A stretch of DNA of 64,000 nucleotides from Mesostigma viride (Eukaryota; Streptophyta; Mesostigmatophyceae; Mesostigmatales; Mesostigmataceae): positions 789,501 to 853,500 of the forward strand of contig RPFO01000219.1 in the NCBI GenBank assembly GCA_009746045.1. The letters are read 5' to 3'. Both the position numbers and the translations under genes were made by a program. The notes under the pieces were generated by a model. The model worked only from the letters and a program-made list of their open reading frames with translations, did not search any database and was not told the DNA's origin. How positions within the stretch are numbered: position 1 is the stretch's first letter; each line of letters starts with the position of its first letter. This document shows positions 32,341 to 42,600 of this stretch, one piece after another.

Positions 32341-32630
32341 GAGCGTGTTTGCAAACGCGGGAGGCATGCTAGACAGGACCCCTAGGGTCGCGAGCACCAT
32401 TAGGGTAGAATTGTTTTGTAGATAGCTTATAGACCACATACATGTGTGCCCATTACTAACTACATAGCCACGAGCCACGAGCCACGAGATAGCCATGGCT
32501 GACGGCGGAGCTCATAACTTTCACGTTTGAGCACCGAACTTTCACGTTTTAGCCGTGAATATCACAATCGATGCGTCTTTCTACGACGCACATGCTGATA
32601 CGATTTTCCGAAGCTATTACGCAATATACG

Positions 32631-33959
32631 ATGAGCAAACGCCTCTCGACGCAACGCAGCCTGGCGGCTGCGCTCGGCAATGAAAATCCGCCTGCAGCTT
32701 CGGCTGCAGCTTCGCCCACCGGCCCAGATGGCAACGGTGACACTAGTCGTGCACTGGTGCTCGCCCAGCCTTCCGGGCTTGCCTCGCCATCTGCATCGCC
32801 TGAACCTAAGCGCAGTCGCTCTGCTGAGCCGCCCTGGGAAGAGACCTCCTTTGACGTCAACAGCCCCGGCTTCTGGCAACGTCGCAGCCCCGGTTGGTTC
32901 ATGGAAGACGTGTTTCTCGGCAATCACGCCTCACTTCTAGCCCTGTGCGTGTACCTCACGTCCCACAACCGCGGCCGCTGGCCTGGTAATGGCCAGCTTG
33001 TCGACCCCGCCGAGGCTCTCCCAGTCATTCACCGCATGAGTCGCCCCACGCTTCAACGCTTCGCCCTCTGCTCCCTTGTTGGACGCTCCGAATCCGCGAT
33101 CTGGGCTTCCTCACCTTCCCCACTGCTCCCCCCCACCTTCCCCACCGAAGCCACCATCCGCACCCTCCTCAAGGAAGCTTTCGAGCAGCACGTGGCCCCT
33201 CTTGCCGCAGATGTGGCGGCAATTGGCGGCACGCTGGCTGCTGAGCTCCCCACCATCCCCACCGCCACCGCCACCCTCCTCGCCTCCACCCCCCCACCCC
33301 CCTCCGCCTCCACCGACTCCATCACCGCCCAGCTCCGCGACATCGACCAGCGCCTCAAGGATAATGCAATCGCTATCGAGGTCTTGCAGAACACAGCAGG
33401 CCTCACCGCCCAGGCAGTGAAGGACATTGCCGCCAAGCCAGCCCCGGCTGGCCTGGCCGGCGATGCTCCTCCCATCACGACCTGGGCGGACATGCTTAAG
33501 CAACATACCACCTCCACCACCTCCGCCGTCGCAGCCCAGCTCCAGCGGCAGACGCTTGACCTCTGCGAGGAGGCCGAGCTCGCCAAGCGCAGCCTCAACG
33601 CAATACTCAAGAACTTCGACATGGAAGAAGGTGAGAATTCCAAGAAGCTTGCACGTGCGTTTGAGAGCAAAATCCTTGCACGCATGGGCCTTCTTGGTGA
33701 GATCAAGCTGACCGCCCACCGCCTCCCCCGTGCGCGGGGTAAGGCAGGGGCGCCTCCGCTTCTTCTCATCTTTGATAGCCCAGCGGACAAGATTTCGTTT
33801 CTCAGACGCCGCAAGCCGCTCGAGAAGACTCACTTCACCGTGGACGACGACTTGACCCTGGCACAGCAACAACGGCGACGGGAGCTATGGCCGACCTACC
33901 TCCAGCTCCGGCAGACCAAGGCGGGCCAGCCGGTGTACTGGAAGGGGGCGGCCATCTGA
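32631..33959 (+). CDS. ORF1 protein of the RT-less retroelement (copy C, 442 codons, prematurely stopped)
   Basis: ATG 32631 gives MSKRLSTQRSLAAALGNENP. A Ser/Ala/Pro-rich disordered region follows (to ~90), then an aromatic segment (GFWQRRSPGWFMEDVFLG, ~100) and a helical region with ATIRTLLKEAFEQHVAPLAA and SITAQLRDIDQRLKDNAIAI. That heptad-like pattern suggests a coiled coil. The C-terminal domain is EIKLTAHRLPRARGKAG, LLLIFDSPADKISFLRRR and DDDLTLAQQQRRRELWPTYL. Compared with copies A and E, four extra bases (TGAG) after GCGGCCATC create a TGA at 33957 just before the conserved YVGHKPW. An in-frame ATG 60 bases upstream (32571) exists, but copy D supports the 32631 start. The domain order matches coiled-coil plus nucleic-acid-binding LINE ORF1 proteins. 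Confidence 0.65.
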   Translation: MSKRLSTQRSLAAALGNENPPAASAAASPTGPDGNGDTSRALVLAQPSGLASPSASPEPKRSRSAEPPWEETSFDVNSPGFWQRRSPGWFMEDVFLGNHASLLALCVYLTSHNRGRWPGNGQLVDPAEALPVIHRMSRPTLQRFALCSLVGRSESAIWASSPSPLLPPTFPTEATIRTLLKEAFEQHVAPLAADVAAIGGTLAAELPTIPTATATLLASTPPPPSASTDSITAQLRDIDQRLKDNAIAIEVLQNTAGLTAQAVKDIAAKPAPAGLAGDAPPITTWADMLKQHTTSTTSAVAAQLQRQTLDLCEEAELAKRSLNAILKNFDMEEGENSKKLARAFESKILARMGLLGEIKLTAHRLPRARGKAGAPPLLLIFDSPADKISFLRRRKPLEKTHFTVDDDLTLAQQQRRRELWPTYLQLRQTKAGQPVYWKGAAI

Positions 33960-34424
33960 GTACGTCGGCCACAAGCCCTGGCAAGCGACCCCCTCGACCA
34001 CCGGCCGCGGCCCCAGCAACTCCAGCCCCAGCCTAGGGGAAAACAGCAGCAGTAGTGTAGAATAGTTAGACCGTGGCCTTGTACATGCCCGCCTACTACA
34101 GGCACTATACCAGCTTAGGCCTAGCCTTTTTAGTCATGTACATGTGTGCCTATGATGAGCCACCCTCCAGATGATGCCTAGCTTTATTTAATTATGCGTG
34201 CCCATGCAGGGAGTAACTCTCTGCTGAGACGCCATGCCCTAGCTTTTTTGTATAGCTATGCTGATCTTCCCCCCCATGACAGGCTCCCCCTTCGCTGGGC
34301 ATAGCTTGAAGATCATGGGGATGCAAGTGCCCTGGTGCACCTAGAGCAAGGGTCCTTTACATTCCCACCCTTGCAGGAGGTAGCTTAGAATGTATGATAG
34401 GTCATATGCCCCTTCTCTGGGCTA

Positions 34425-34511
34425 TTAAATTATAACATGCCTCCGTGGGGAGGTCATGTAGCACATATTCCATGATGGATGGGGTGGAGGAAGCCGCGTG
34501 ATCCTCTGGGC
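34425..34511 (-). mobile_element. Minimal 5'-truncated LINE insertion (3' end only)
   Basis: About 85 bp matching the 3' end of the LINE at 22.33-22.43 kb (ATTATAACATGCCTCCGTGG, GTAGCACATATTCCATGATG). It is inserted in the 3' UTR of ORF1 copy C and flanked by the target duplication CTCTGGGCTA. Confidence 0.75.
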
Positions 34512-34785
34512 TATGTGCTACATATCAAAGAGACAACCAGCGCAGGCCAGAAATCGGGAGAATCCGGACCATGGTAGCTCGAGCCTGCCGTTATCTTTTC
34601 CGCGTTTTCGAGTCGTTCAGGATGATGAAGATGAATGGTGATGGAAATGTGTATCCTTGTGCATTGAAATTATGGCTGGCTTACGTGTGGAGCGACTAGA
34701 TGACCTAGACGGTGGGGCCGGAAACAGCATGCTTGATCAGGGCGTGTGTTTCTAGCCTAACTGGCCGGGAGTGTCTAGTGGTGAG

Positions 34786-34868
34786 CACCATTGCTGCGAT
34801 CGCTCTCCCACCATTTACGAGGAAATACCCGCAAATGGAAAACCACTGAAAAGGTCTAGCTAGTCAGT
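34786..34868 (-). repeat. Dispersed ~90-bp repeat, second copy
   Basis: Reverse complement of 21866-21963. It includes AGCACCATTGCTGCGATCGC and ACGAGGAAATACCCGCAAAT. Confidence 0.75.
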
Positions 34869-35245
34869 CATCACGTTAGCCATGCCATGATTCCAAACGT
34901 CCAAGAACTGCACACGGTGCAAAGGCAAAAAGCCGGAGGACAGCACTTTCAAATGTGCGGCGGGAACCAAAAGCCCGCGGATGCCAGAAAACATCGTGTT
35001 GCGGCAGCGACGCGACGATGTGGACAACGAATCCAGTGCCAAGCTCGGAACGGCCGCAAAGGAGATCTGGCATCACAGGGTTCAGATGTGCGGAGATACT
35101 ATGCGATCCAGCCGGTCCACGACCTGTTTGTAGAGCTTGTGCCAAGGGGCAGCACCGAACAGATGTGGGTGACGTTGCAAAAAACATCGGACTTGACGGA
35201 GCATATACTCCCAACGGAGTTATGTTCCTAATTAATTAATTAATT

Positions 35246-35352
35246 AATAGCTTAGACCGGTAGGATTGCGTGTACCCACCCGTCCTCCACCCATCGGGGT
35301 TAATGCTCCGTGACTCCCCAACAGGAGCACGAGTTTAAGTAATTGATTAATT
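35246..35352 (+). repeat. Short dispersed repeat (TAGACCGGTAGGA...), copy 3
   Basis: TTAGACCGGTAGGATTGCG through GGGGTTAATGCTCCGTGACT to a TTAATTAATAC tail, same orientation as copy 1. Confidence 0.7.
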
Positions 35353-35845
35353 AATACACCAGAGGCAGTCACAAAACATATTAGCAGCATTTTGTTATTT
35401 GTATATAAAAACCAGGGCTTTAGGCTTCACCCTGCCAGCAGAAATATAATATCATTATTAACAGGAACTGATTGGACACGGCTGCACCGAGCTGCCAAAT
35501 GCCATTTACATCCAAATCTGGGTTTCAAACAAGCCAAGTTTCCCTCAAGTGGGTGCACATTATTTCACGTCGCATATCTACAATAGAATATTTTACAGGA
35601 AGATGGTAGTGAAACCTGTGGAGTAGCTCATGAAATGATGGGAGCCTCCACGTGTCGCGGACCAAACCGATTCCATCATGAGAAGCAACCACTTCCTCTC
35701 GATTTGCCATCGGGGCAATCACGCGATCACACAGGCAGGCAGCAAGCCAAATACGGGAGAGACAACCAAGTGCGGGTCGCCCAGGGCAACGCAGTCTACG
35801 TGTTAATGAATTAATTTATGCATGGGGCGCCCATAGATTGGATTC
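35353..35845. other. No recognisable gene; 3' flank of the plastid membrane protein gene
   Basis: The left part holds only short frames. The part next to 35846 should be the 3' UTR of the minus-strand gene. Confidence 0.4.
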
Positions 35846-37282
35846 TCAGTTGGGAAGCTTGATGAGGCCTGCCGCGAACGCGATCCCGAGCGCGATGAAA
35901 GGGAAGGCAATGGCGACCACGCCGATGATGGCGATCGGGTCCGACATGACCGACTTGCCCTCCTTCTCGCGCTCCGACACCCAGTACCTGCCGCGTTGGG
36001 TGGGGATAACGACACAGTAGCCATAAATGTTACTAAGGGTCAATTGCTCGGGAGTTTAGATTTGACTTCCTTATCGCGCGCAGGCACTCAGTACCTGCGG
36101 GGGAGAGACGTTGATTGGGTTGACAGTGCAATAGCCATAATGCATTTGGTACTTGGTACAAGTGGGAGTGAGAGAAATGGAATTACGTTAGCTTCCAAAA
36201 CATTCGCATCCGTGTTGGGAAATTCACATCCAGGTGTGTTGCGGCAGGGTTGTGATGACTGTTGCTGCAGGCATGAACGTCCGTGAAATGAAACAAAAAC
36301 TGTCATTCATATTATATATGGATGACATCAGTAATTTGTGAGTGCTGGTTGAGCGAGAGCATCTGATGTATAGCACAACACCTGCCGGTAAAACATGCAA
36401 TGAGACACTGTGAAATACATGAAAACCATGCTCCACGACTACTACCATGATCCCCTCCCCGTACCCGAAACTACACTAAAGTAAGAATGCCACCGCTTCC
36501 CAGCCAGTTCATAAAGTTGTTGTCTACAGAGCTATGTGACAAAAAGTTTGCCTTCTGAAAGCCAAGGGAACACGACAAGGGTAGGGGAGAAAATATAACG
36601 AGCAATCGAACTCAACAGGTGCCTAGCGGCAAAACTTGAACTTACTCATCAGGCTCCTCCTCCTTGGTAATGAACTTCTTCTTCTCGCCACCTGCGGTGC
36701 GTACACGTCCGTGTACAGGATTACGGTGGAAGCGGGTGGAAATCCCGTAGCAACAAAGCAAAAGTCAGTTAAAGCGCGGGGGGCCCAACAGAGCTAGACC
36801 GGATTGAACGTAGGAATACTTCGAGGGCTAGGTTCATTAAGATGGAATTCGAAGTGGCTAGCTCAAACCAAGCAGCCGTCGGGTACCGCACACTCGGCTC
36901 CCCTCGCTGCCACTACAATACGCTGCCAAAAGACTATGACAATGACCGCCACTGCATGATATGAGGGCAAATCCGTGTTGCCATCAGCTGCATTTGTGTC
37001 AATTGCAGCGCCCCAGGCCGTAGGTGAGGTCAAGACGGCATGACAAGAATAGAACGGTGCGTGCAAGTGTCTCGCGCACGCACCAAACAGTGCGACGGTG
37101 CTTCCGGGCCGAGCTGCCAAGTTCTGCTGGCGGCGACGCTGTGCTGGTAGGACTGCCAAGCCGGGTAGGATCGTCTTGCGTGGGACAATTAATCCCGTTT
37201 GACCTACTGAGCTCTTCAAAGAGGCGGAGGTGATCGCCGTTGGTGCCACCGCGTAAGAAGCGCATGCCGTGCAGGTTGCCAT
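35846..37282 (-). CDS. Small plastid-targeted single-helix membrane protein (128 aa, three exons)
   Basis: Exons 37084-37282, 36646-36691 and 35846-35987, with donors G|GTGCGT and GA|GTAAGT and acceptors CGCAG and GGCAG. Phases match exactly, and the total of 387 bp gives 128 aa plus stop. Residues 1-65 (MATCTACASYAVAPTAITSA...) are rich in Ala/Ser/Thr and basic residues and almost lack acidic ones, like an algal plastid transit peptide. The mature part opens VALFGGEKKKFITKEEEPDE, then YWVSEREKEGKSVMSDP, then one hydrophobic helix (IAIIGVVAIAFPFIALGIAF) and a short basic tail AAGLIKLPN. The charged stretch plus E-x-P-x-x-YW and a single C-terminal helix recalls a small thylakoid/plastid membrane protein family conserved in green plants. 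I cannot name it, and its biochemical role is unknown. Confidence 0.85.
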
Positions 37283-38870
37283 TGTTAATTGGCTGTGTGG
37301 GCAGGTGATTTAATTAAATGCTGGTGAGCACGACGAGGCTTGGGATTACCCGTGCACCTGGACGCTGCCAGTTAGCTTCGCACAACTCGTACGTACTGTG
37401 GCTGCCGGAGGCTAAACACAAGTCCCCATCACCCAGCGATCGAAATTTGGGTCCGAGTAAAAAGCGGGTGACGATGCCATTGGTGTGTCAGCTTTGGTCA
37501 ATGGTCATCGATTGTGAGCGTGGCATGCTGCGGTGCTGCCGTTATGCGCCTGATCCGTACACCTATTATCCACATCAGCATTCGTGCGTTGGCCTGCTGG
37601 GATAGACTTGCTGGAGCTCGCTGGAGCAAGCAAATGTAGTCAGCTTTAAGTGGGGCACTCCGCACTCAGCTTTAAAGCAAGTGACGGCTAGGATCATGTA
37701 AAATGACTAATGGCAGGAACTGGATTTTACCCGTTCTCCCAGGGTCCGGCCCGGCGTTGCACCATGATGCCAACTTGAGCTGCCAGATTTAGGTTGACAT
37801 CTTTGTTGCCCGTTCCCGCGCCTCCCGCGTTTCGAACGGTATTGTTTCGCGCGCATGGGCACCAGGCGTTTGGGAATGAGTCGCATTTTGCCAGTTTGTC
37901 ATCAAGTTTGATGAAAGGGTGCGTGCCACACGCAGCACCGATAGGGAGCGGGGAACTGGCCGCGCATTAGCTCAGAGCCAGACAAGGTCCGAGGTGATTT
38001 CCGAATCTGCGAGGGAGAAAGAAATGACGAATCTCGGCAAAACTTTATATCACGCCGCGACATACTCCACACGCTGAATTCTGAAACTATGTTGGCTCCA
38101 GTTTGGTTACGCCGCCGTTGTAGCCATCCCGTACTGGCAAGTGGCATGTCCACCGCGCTTGCGGACAAAATTCTCACGCATTGGTGCGATGAAACATCTC
38201 GGTGCATCTTTCTGGGCACTCTTGCATAGCGAAACATATAGCTGAAGTGACATGCCTGATGGTAACCATAAAGCGGCACCAGTCGCGACTCCTCCATGCA
38301 AGGTATCTTCCCGCCAATGTCATCAGGCATGAATCCTGACGTACGGTAGATCTTCACCGAAATAATTTCCCTTGGTTACTGAAGGAGCCCCATGCAACAA
38401 GTTTAGGCTAGTTGTCAACACTCCCAGTGCCGTTGCGCTTTTGCATCGTCACGCTTCCATGCTTTCGCACTCGCTTTTGCGTTGCCACGGCCCACTTCCC
38501 GGCTACGCTTTCGAGTCGCTTATAACAAGCACCAGCACTACGTTTTACTTGGGTTGGAGGTGCAGGGTTAACCCCCACCAAGCAAACGACTAGTCAATGA
38601 GCCGATGAGGAAGCGGCGCTGTTCCTTGAGAGACCCTTATCTGGAAAGGTGCGTAAGCTTCACATATTGTCGATGCATGTTTTCCGATGACCTTGCCATC
38701 ATGCGTTTAGCTTGGGGCGCTTCCTCCGAAACTGACCTCTGACTTCTCCCTTCATGTCCTTGCAAGCCACCTGGTCCTTCAAATTTTCGTTGTCTTGGGG
38801 TGTGGGGAGTGAGAAGATGACTTGTTGAACATGAGCATGTAATCGATTGAAACTTGCTCCTTCCACTGCC
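37283..38870. other. No recognisable gene; upstream region of the plastid membrane protein gene
   Basis: Contains the presumed promoter of the gene starting at 37282. A minus-strand reading at about 38699-38800 (DNENLKDQVACKDMKGEVRG, then QFRRKRPKLNA and stop) has coding-like composition and an upstream AG acceptor, but no partner exon was found. It is recorded only as a possible terminal exon. Confidence 0.35.
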
Positions 38871-38878
38871 TCACGTGT

Positions 38879-38930
38879 TCGTGTGTGTGTGTGTGTATGT
38901 GTGTTTTGTGCATGTGTGTGTGTGCGATAT
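38879..38930. repeat. (GT)n microsatellite
   Basis: TGTGTGTGTGTGTATGTGTG followed by a second GTGTGTGTGTG block. Confidence 0.9.
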
Positions 38931-39239
38931 AGCGCCACCCAATCAACCAGTCACAGGCGACCTGGTATGTTGACCTGTTAGCCATGCCTTTTCCCCCAGT
39001 GGCATAGCGGTTTCGTGATACGCTTTCATAAAAGTTTCCTTCAAGTTCTATCCTAGAAATCCATTCTCCACCAGCGTAAACCTCGTTTTGAAAGGTCTAT
39101 ATAAGTGCATAGAGCTTGTACCTTACTCAGCTATGTCATTCTACATCCAGCATATTATTGATCTATGTTTGGCGTTCTAAGCATAGATTTAGTTTACTAT
39201 CTGCTGTTCGATTGCGACACGATAGATGCCCACCCTTTT

Positions 39240-39600
39240 TTCCCCCCTTCCCCTTCCCCTTCCCCTTCCCCTTCCCCTTCCCCTTCCCCTTCCCCTTCCC
39301 CTTCCCCTTCCCCTTCCCCTTCCCCTTCCCCTTCCCCTTCCCCTTCCCCTTCCCTTCCCCTTCCCCTTCCCCTTCCCCTTCCCCTTCCCCTTCCCCTTCC
39401 CCTTCCCCTTCCCCTTCCCCTTCCCCTTCCCCTTCCCCTTCCCCTTCCCCTTCCCCTTCCCTTCCCCTTCCCCTTCCCCTTCCCCTTCCCCTTCCCTTCC
39501 CCTTCCCCTTCCCCTTCCCCTTCCCCTTCCCCTTCCCCTTCCCCTTCCCCTTCCCCTTCCCCTTTCACTCACCCACCCACCCGCCCACCCACCAACACAC
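39240..39600 (+). repeat. (CCCCTT)n array, ~320 bp, followed by CCCA-type repeat
   Basis: Roughly 53 CCCCTT units with three or four one-base interruptions that change frame, followed by CACCCACCCGCCCACC. A CAACACACAACACACAG acceptor-like end lies at 39618. The run is all pyrimidine on the plus strand and probably forms the end of an intron before the large plus-strand exon, rather than coding sequence. Confidence 0.85.
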
Positions 39601-39618
39601 CAACACACCAACACACAG

Positions 39619-42600
39619 GTAACGCCCAGCACAACCCCTGACAGAATTCACCAAGGCATCCCCGGCGCAACCCAGCGACAGGCCAACGGCTCCAGCTGGG
39701 GCATGGCAGGCACTACGCCTCCCGCAGGTAGTACCCCACCCGCAGCAAATACGCCTCCCCCAGTTTCGCCCATGCCGGACGAATGCACCCAAGCCCCTGC
39801 CGCAGTCACGCCGCCCGCACTGCCAGCGCCCCAGGGAACCTGCGCGGCCGCTCCAGGCCCAGGCGACCGTGCTGCTGGGGAAGAATGTGGCCCCAGGGTG
39901 GGTGAGCCGGCTTCCTTGTCGCAGGCAGGGTTCTTGGACGGGACGGGTTCGATGGAGGCCTGGGGATTGGCCATGGCGAGCTGGGTGGGTGAGGTGGCGG
40001 GTGGGAGTGCTAGCCTGTTGGGCGAAACTCTCGTGCTGGAGGCAGAGGGTAATGAGCATGTACAGGAGCATGTACAGGAGCGTGCGGCAGAGGCACGGGG
40101 GGCAGCGGTGAATGCAGACGCAGAAGCTCATCTATGGCCACCCGGCGGCCATCCGGTGCACCCAGGCCATCAGGTCCTCGACGATCCAGTTGACCATCCA
40201 GACGTGGGCCACCCAGGCGTTGAGCACCCAGACGTGGGCTACCCAGGCGTTGAGCACCCAGACGTGGGCCACCCAGGCGGGGAGCACAGGAGAATGGTCC
40301 CTCCCAGACCATCATCGGGGCATGACGAGTCCGCTTGCAACCCATCTCTGACCGGCCCATTGTCTGGTCATGGCGAGTCCGATCCCAACCCATCTTCGCA
40401 AGGATCATCAGACATCGGCCCTGGTGCAACCGCGGGCGAGGACAGGTGGGATACCAGAGCTAGGGGTAGAGTGGCCATGGAGGGTGTGGGGATGGCGTGC
40501 CAGGGAGGGGAAGGGCCCCTGCCGCAGCTGGGGAGTCCCACAGTGGGGGGAACCCTCGCAGGGGATAGACTGCCGGGGCCGGAAGCGTCCGGGAGGGCAG
40601 CAACAGCCTACGCCGAGCGCGGGAGCTTGGCGATGCCTACCGTGGATGGGGATGGAGTGGGGGGAGGGGATGGAGTGGGGGGAGGGGGTGGATCGTTTGA
40701 AGGGGATGGAGTGGGTGGACAGGAGGGAGTAGGGGAGGGGGGTGGAGGAGGGGAAGGGGGTGGAGTGGCAACGGAGGCGAGTCATCTGCAACATCAGCCA
40801 CATTTGCAGCCGCATTCAGATTCGACCCATCAGCAGCCGCAAGGTTGGGGGGGTTCTGAAGAGCAGCAATGGCAGCCGGAGCAGCCGTCACCGCCTCCGG
40901 ACCAGCACCAGCAGCAGTGCCAGCCGGACCATCACCATCATCACCATAATAAGCAGCAGTGGCAGGCGGACCATCACCATCATCACCACCAGCAAAATCA
41001 TCACCCGGAGCAGCAGCAACATCGTCATGATTATAATCATCATCACCATCATCACCATAATAAGCAGCAGTGGCCGCAACATCACCAACTTCCGGATCCT
41101 TCAAACCACCCAGGGGCGGCCTTTCTTGCGCCCCCGACCCTGGCCCCGCCCCCGGCGACACCCCCGCCGCTGCCGGCCTCTGTCACACTCCAGTTTGTGC
41201 CCAGGGACCCCCTGGCCGAGGCCTGGGTGCGCGGCCGGGGCGCGAACCCGTTGCTGGAGATATCCGTCAAGCCCCGCAAGCGGTTGCTCTCGGTAATGGA
41301 GCACTTAGAGAGTAAATGGGGGGTGGACCCGGCTGGGTGTCTTCTCCGCGTGTTCCCAGTGGGCAACGCCAAGGTTGGGGCAGCCGCCACAGCCACATCG
41401 GCTGCTTCCATGGGTGCTCATGCTAATGCTGTTAATGGCGGCAATGGTGGTGGTGGAGCCGCTGCAGTGGCATCGGCAGCAGAAGGGGGTCTTGCGGGCC
41501 GCTGGGGCCGGGAGGACGCCAGAATCAGCGTGGAGGCCGCATTCCGCGCGTGTTGCGTCGTCGATGTGCTTCGACTCGCCTACTCGCTGATCCCCCGGGA
41601 TACTGCTGGCGCGCCAGGGGACGTGCCGGCTGCTGGTATGACTCCGCAGGCCATCCAGGTCCAGATGTACAGCAGCCAGGTTCAAGGCTATAGTGACCAC
41701 GGCCAGGGCTATAGTGGTGCTCTCGTGGCGGCCGCGCCCCATCCCCATCATCTTCTTGGCTTCTCTGGTTCACCTCCGGCTGCATCAGAAGTACCTCCCA
41801 ACCATCCTTTCCACCATTCCCATCTCTCTGATCCTTCGCACCTTTCCCACCAGGAGCGTGTTATGCCCTCAACCGCCGTCCCCGCCACGTACTGCCAGCA
41901 GCCGTCCCTGGCCCCCACCGCCAGCCCTCCGCCTGGATGCCCCGCGAGGGACAACGGCGCCGCCGTTACCGCATCTTCCTCGACGAACCTACCAGGAGGG
42001 GGCGAGGGGCCGCCCCCGGAGGCTCCCTGGGTGCCCCTCTCTTGGGCGCCCCCGCCGCTTCCCCCCGCGACGCACCACCGTGGCGTTATGGGCATCAAGA
42101 AGGTGAACCCAATCCCCGTGGACAGGGACGCCATTGACCGGAAACCTATCGACCGGAATCCAGGTCATGGGTTAGGGATGATGCCAAACGTGATGATGGA
42201 TCATCGGAACACAGGGGTGGCAGGCATGCCGACGGCAACGACTGGGCAAGCGGCGTCACAAGGCATGGCGAACCCAGCGCAGGCATTCCCAGGGGGGTCG
42301 GCGGTCCCTGGCACCGCCACCAACCAGTCAGTGGGAGCTCAGGGTGATGGGGGCGGGAATACTGCGCCGCGGACGCCGACCATGGCAACCATGCTCTTGG
42401 CGCCGATGTCGCCCTCGACGGCACCCGCATCAACTCCTACGGACGGCCTTGGCTTGCAAGTCAACCCCCTTCTTTCTTCACGGGCAGCAACCACATCGAC
42501 CCCCTCGCTGGCCGGGACCGCGGCGGAACCTTCATCCCGAGGCTCGGTGAGTGCCGGGGGCAAGCACACGCCCGGCATGTCCCCGCCGCTCGCACAACTG

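Larger units (their letters stand above)
32467..35250 (+). mobile_element. ORF1-only retroelement, copy C (longest copy, with nested insertions)
   Basis: The 5' UTR begins with GAGCCACGAGCCACGAG iterations (shared with copy D at 53063). ORF1 starts at 32631. The 3' UTR begins after 33960, is interrupted at 34425-34511 by a minimal LINE 3' end and at about 34527-35200 by a composite insertion (flanked by CATAT). It then resumes as ATACTCCCAACGGAGTTATG and a TTAA-repeat tail near 35245. No RT, endonuclease or LTR is present. Confidence 0.7.

Noticed and set aside
39165-39641. Pro-Phe/Pro-Ser/Pro-Leu repeat frames and the apparent start of the 2466-codon frame at 39226
   Set aside because: These are readings of the CCCCTT array. 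The real exon more likely starts at the CACAG acceptor at 39618, which is phase 0 like the other junctions.
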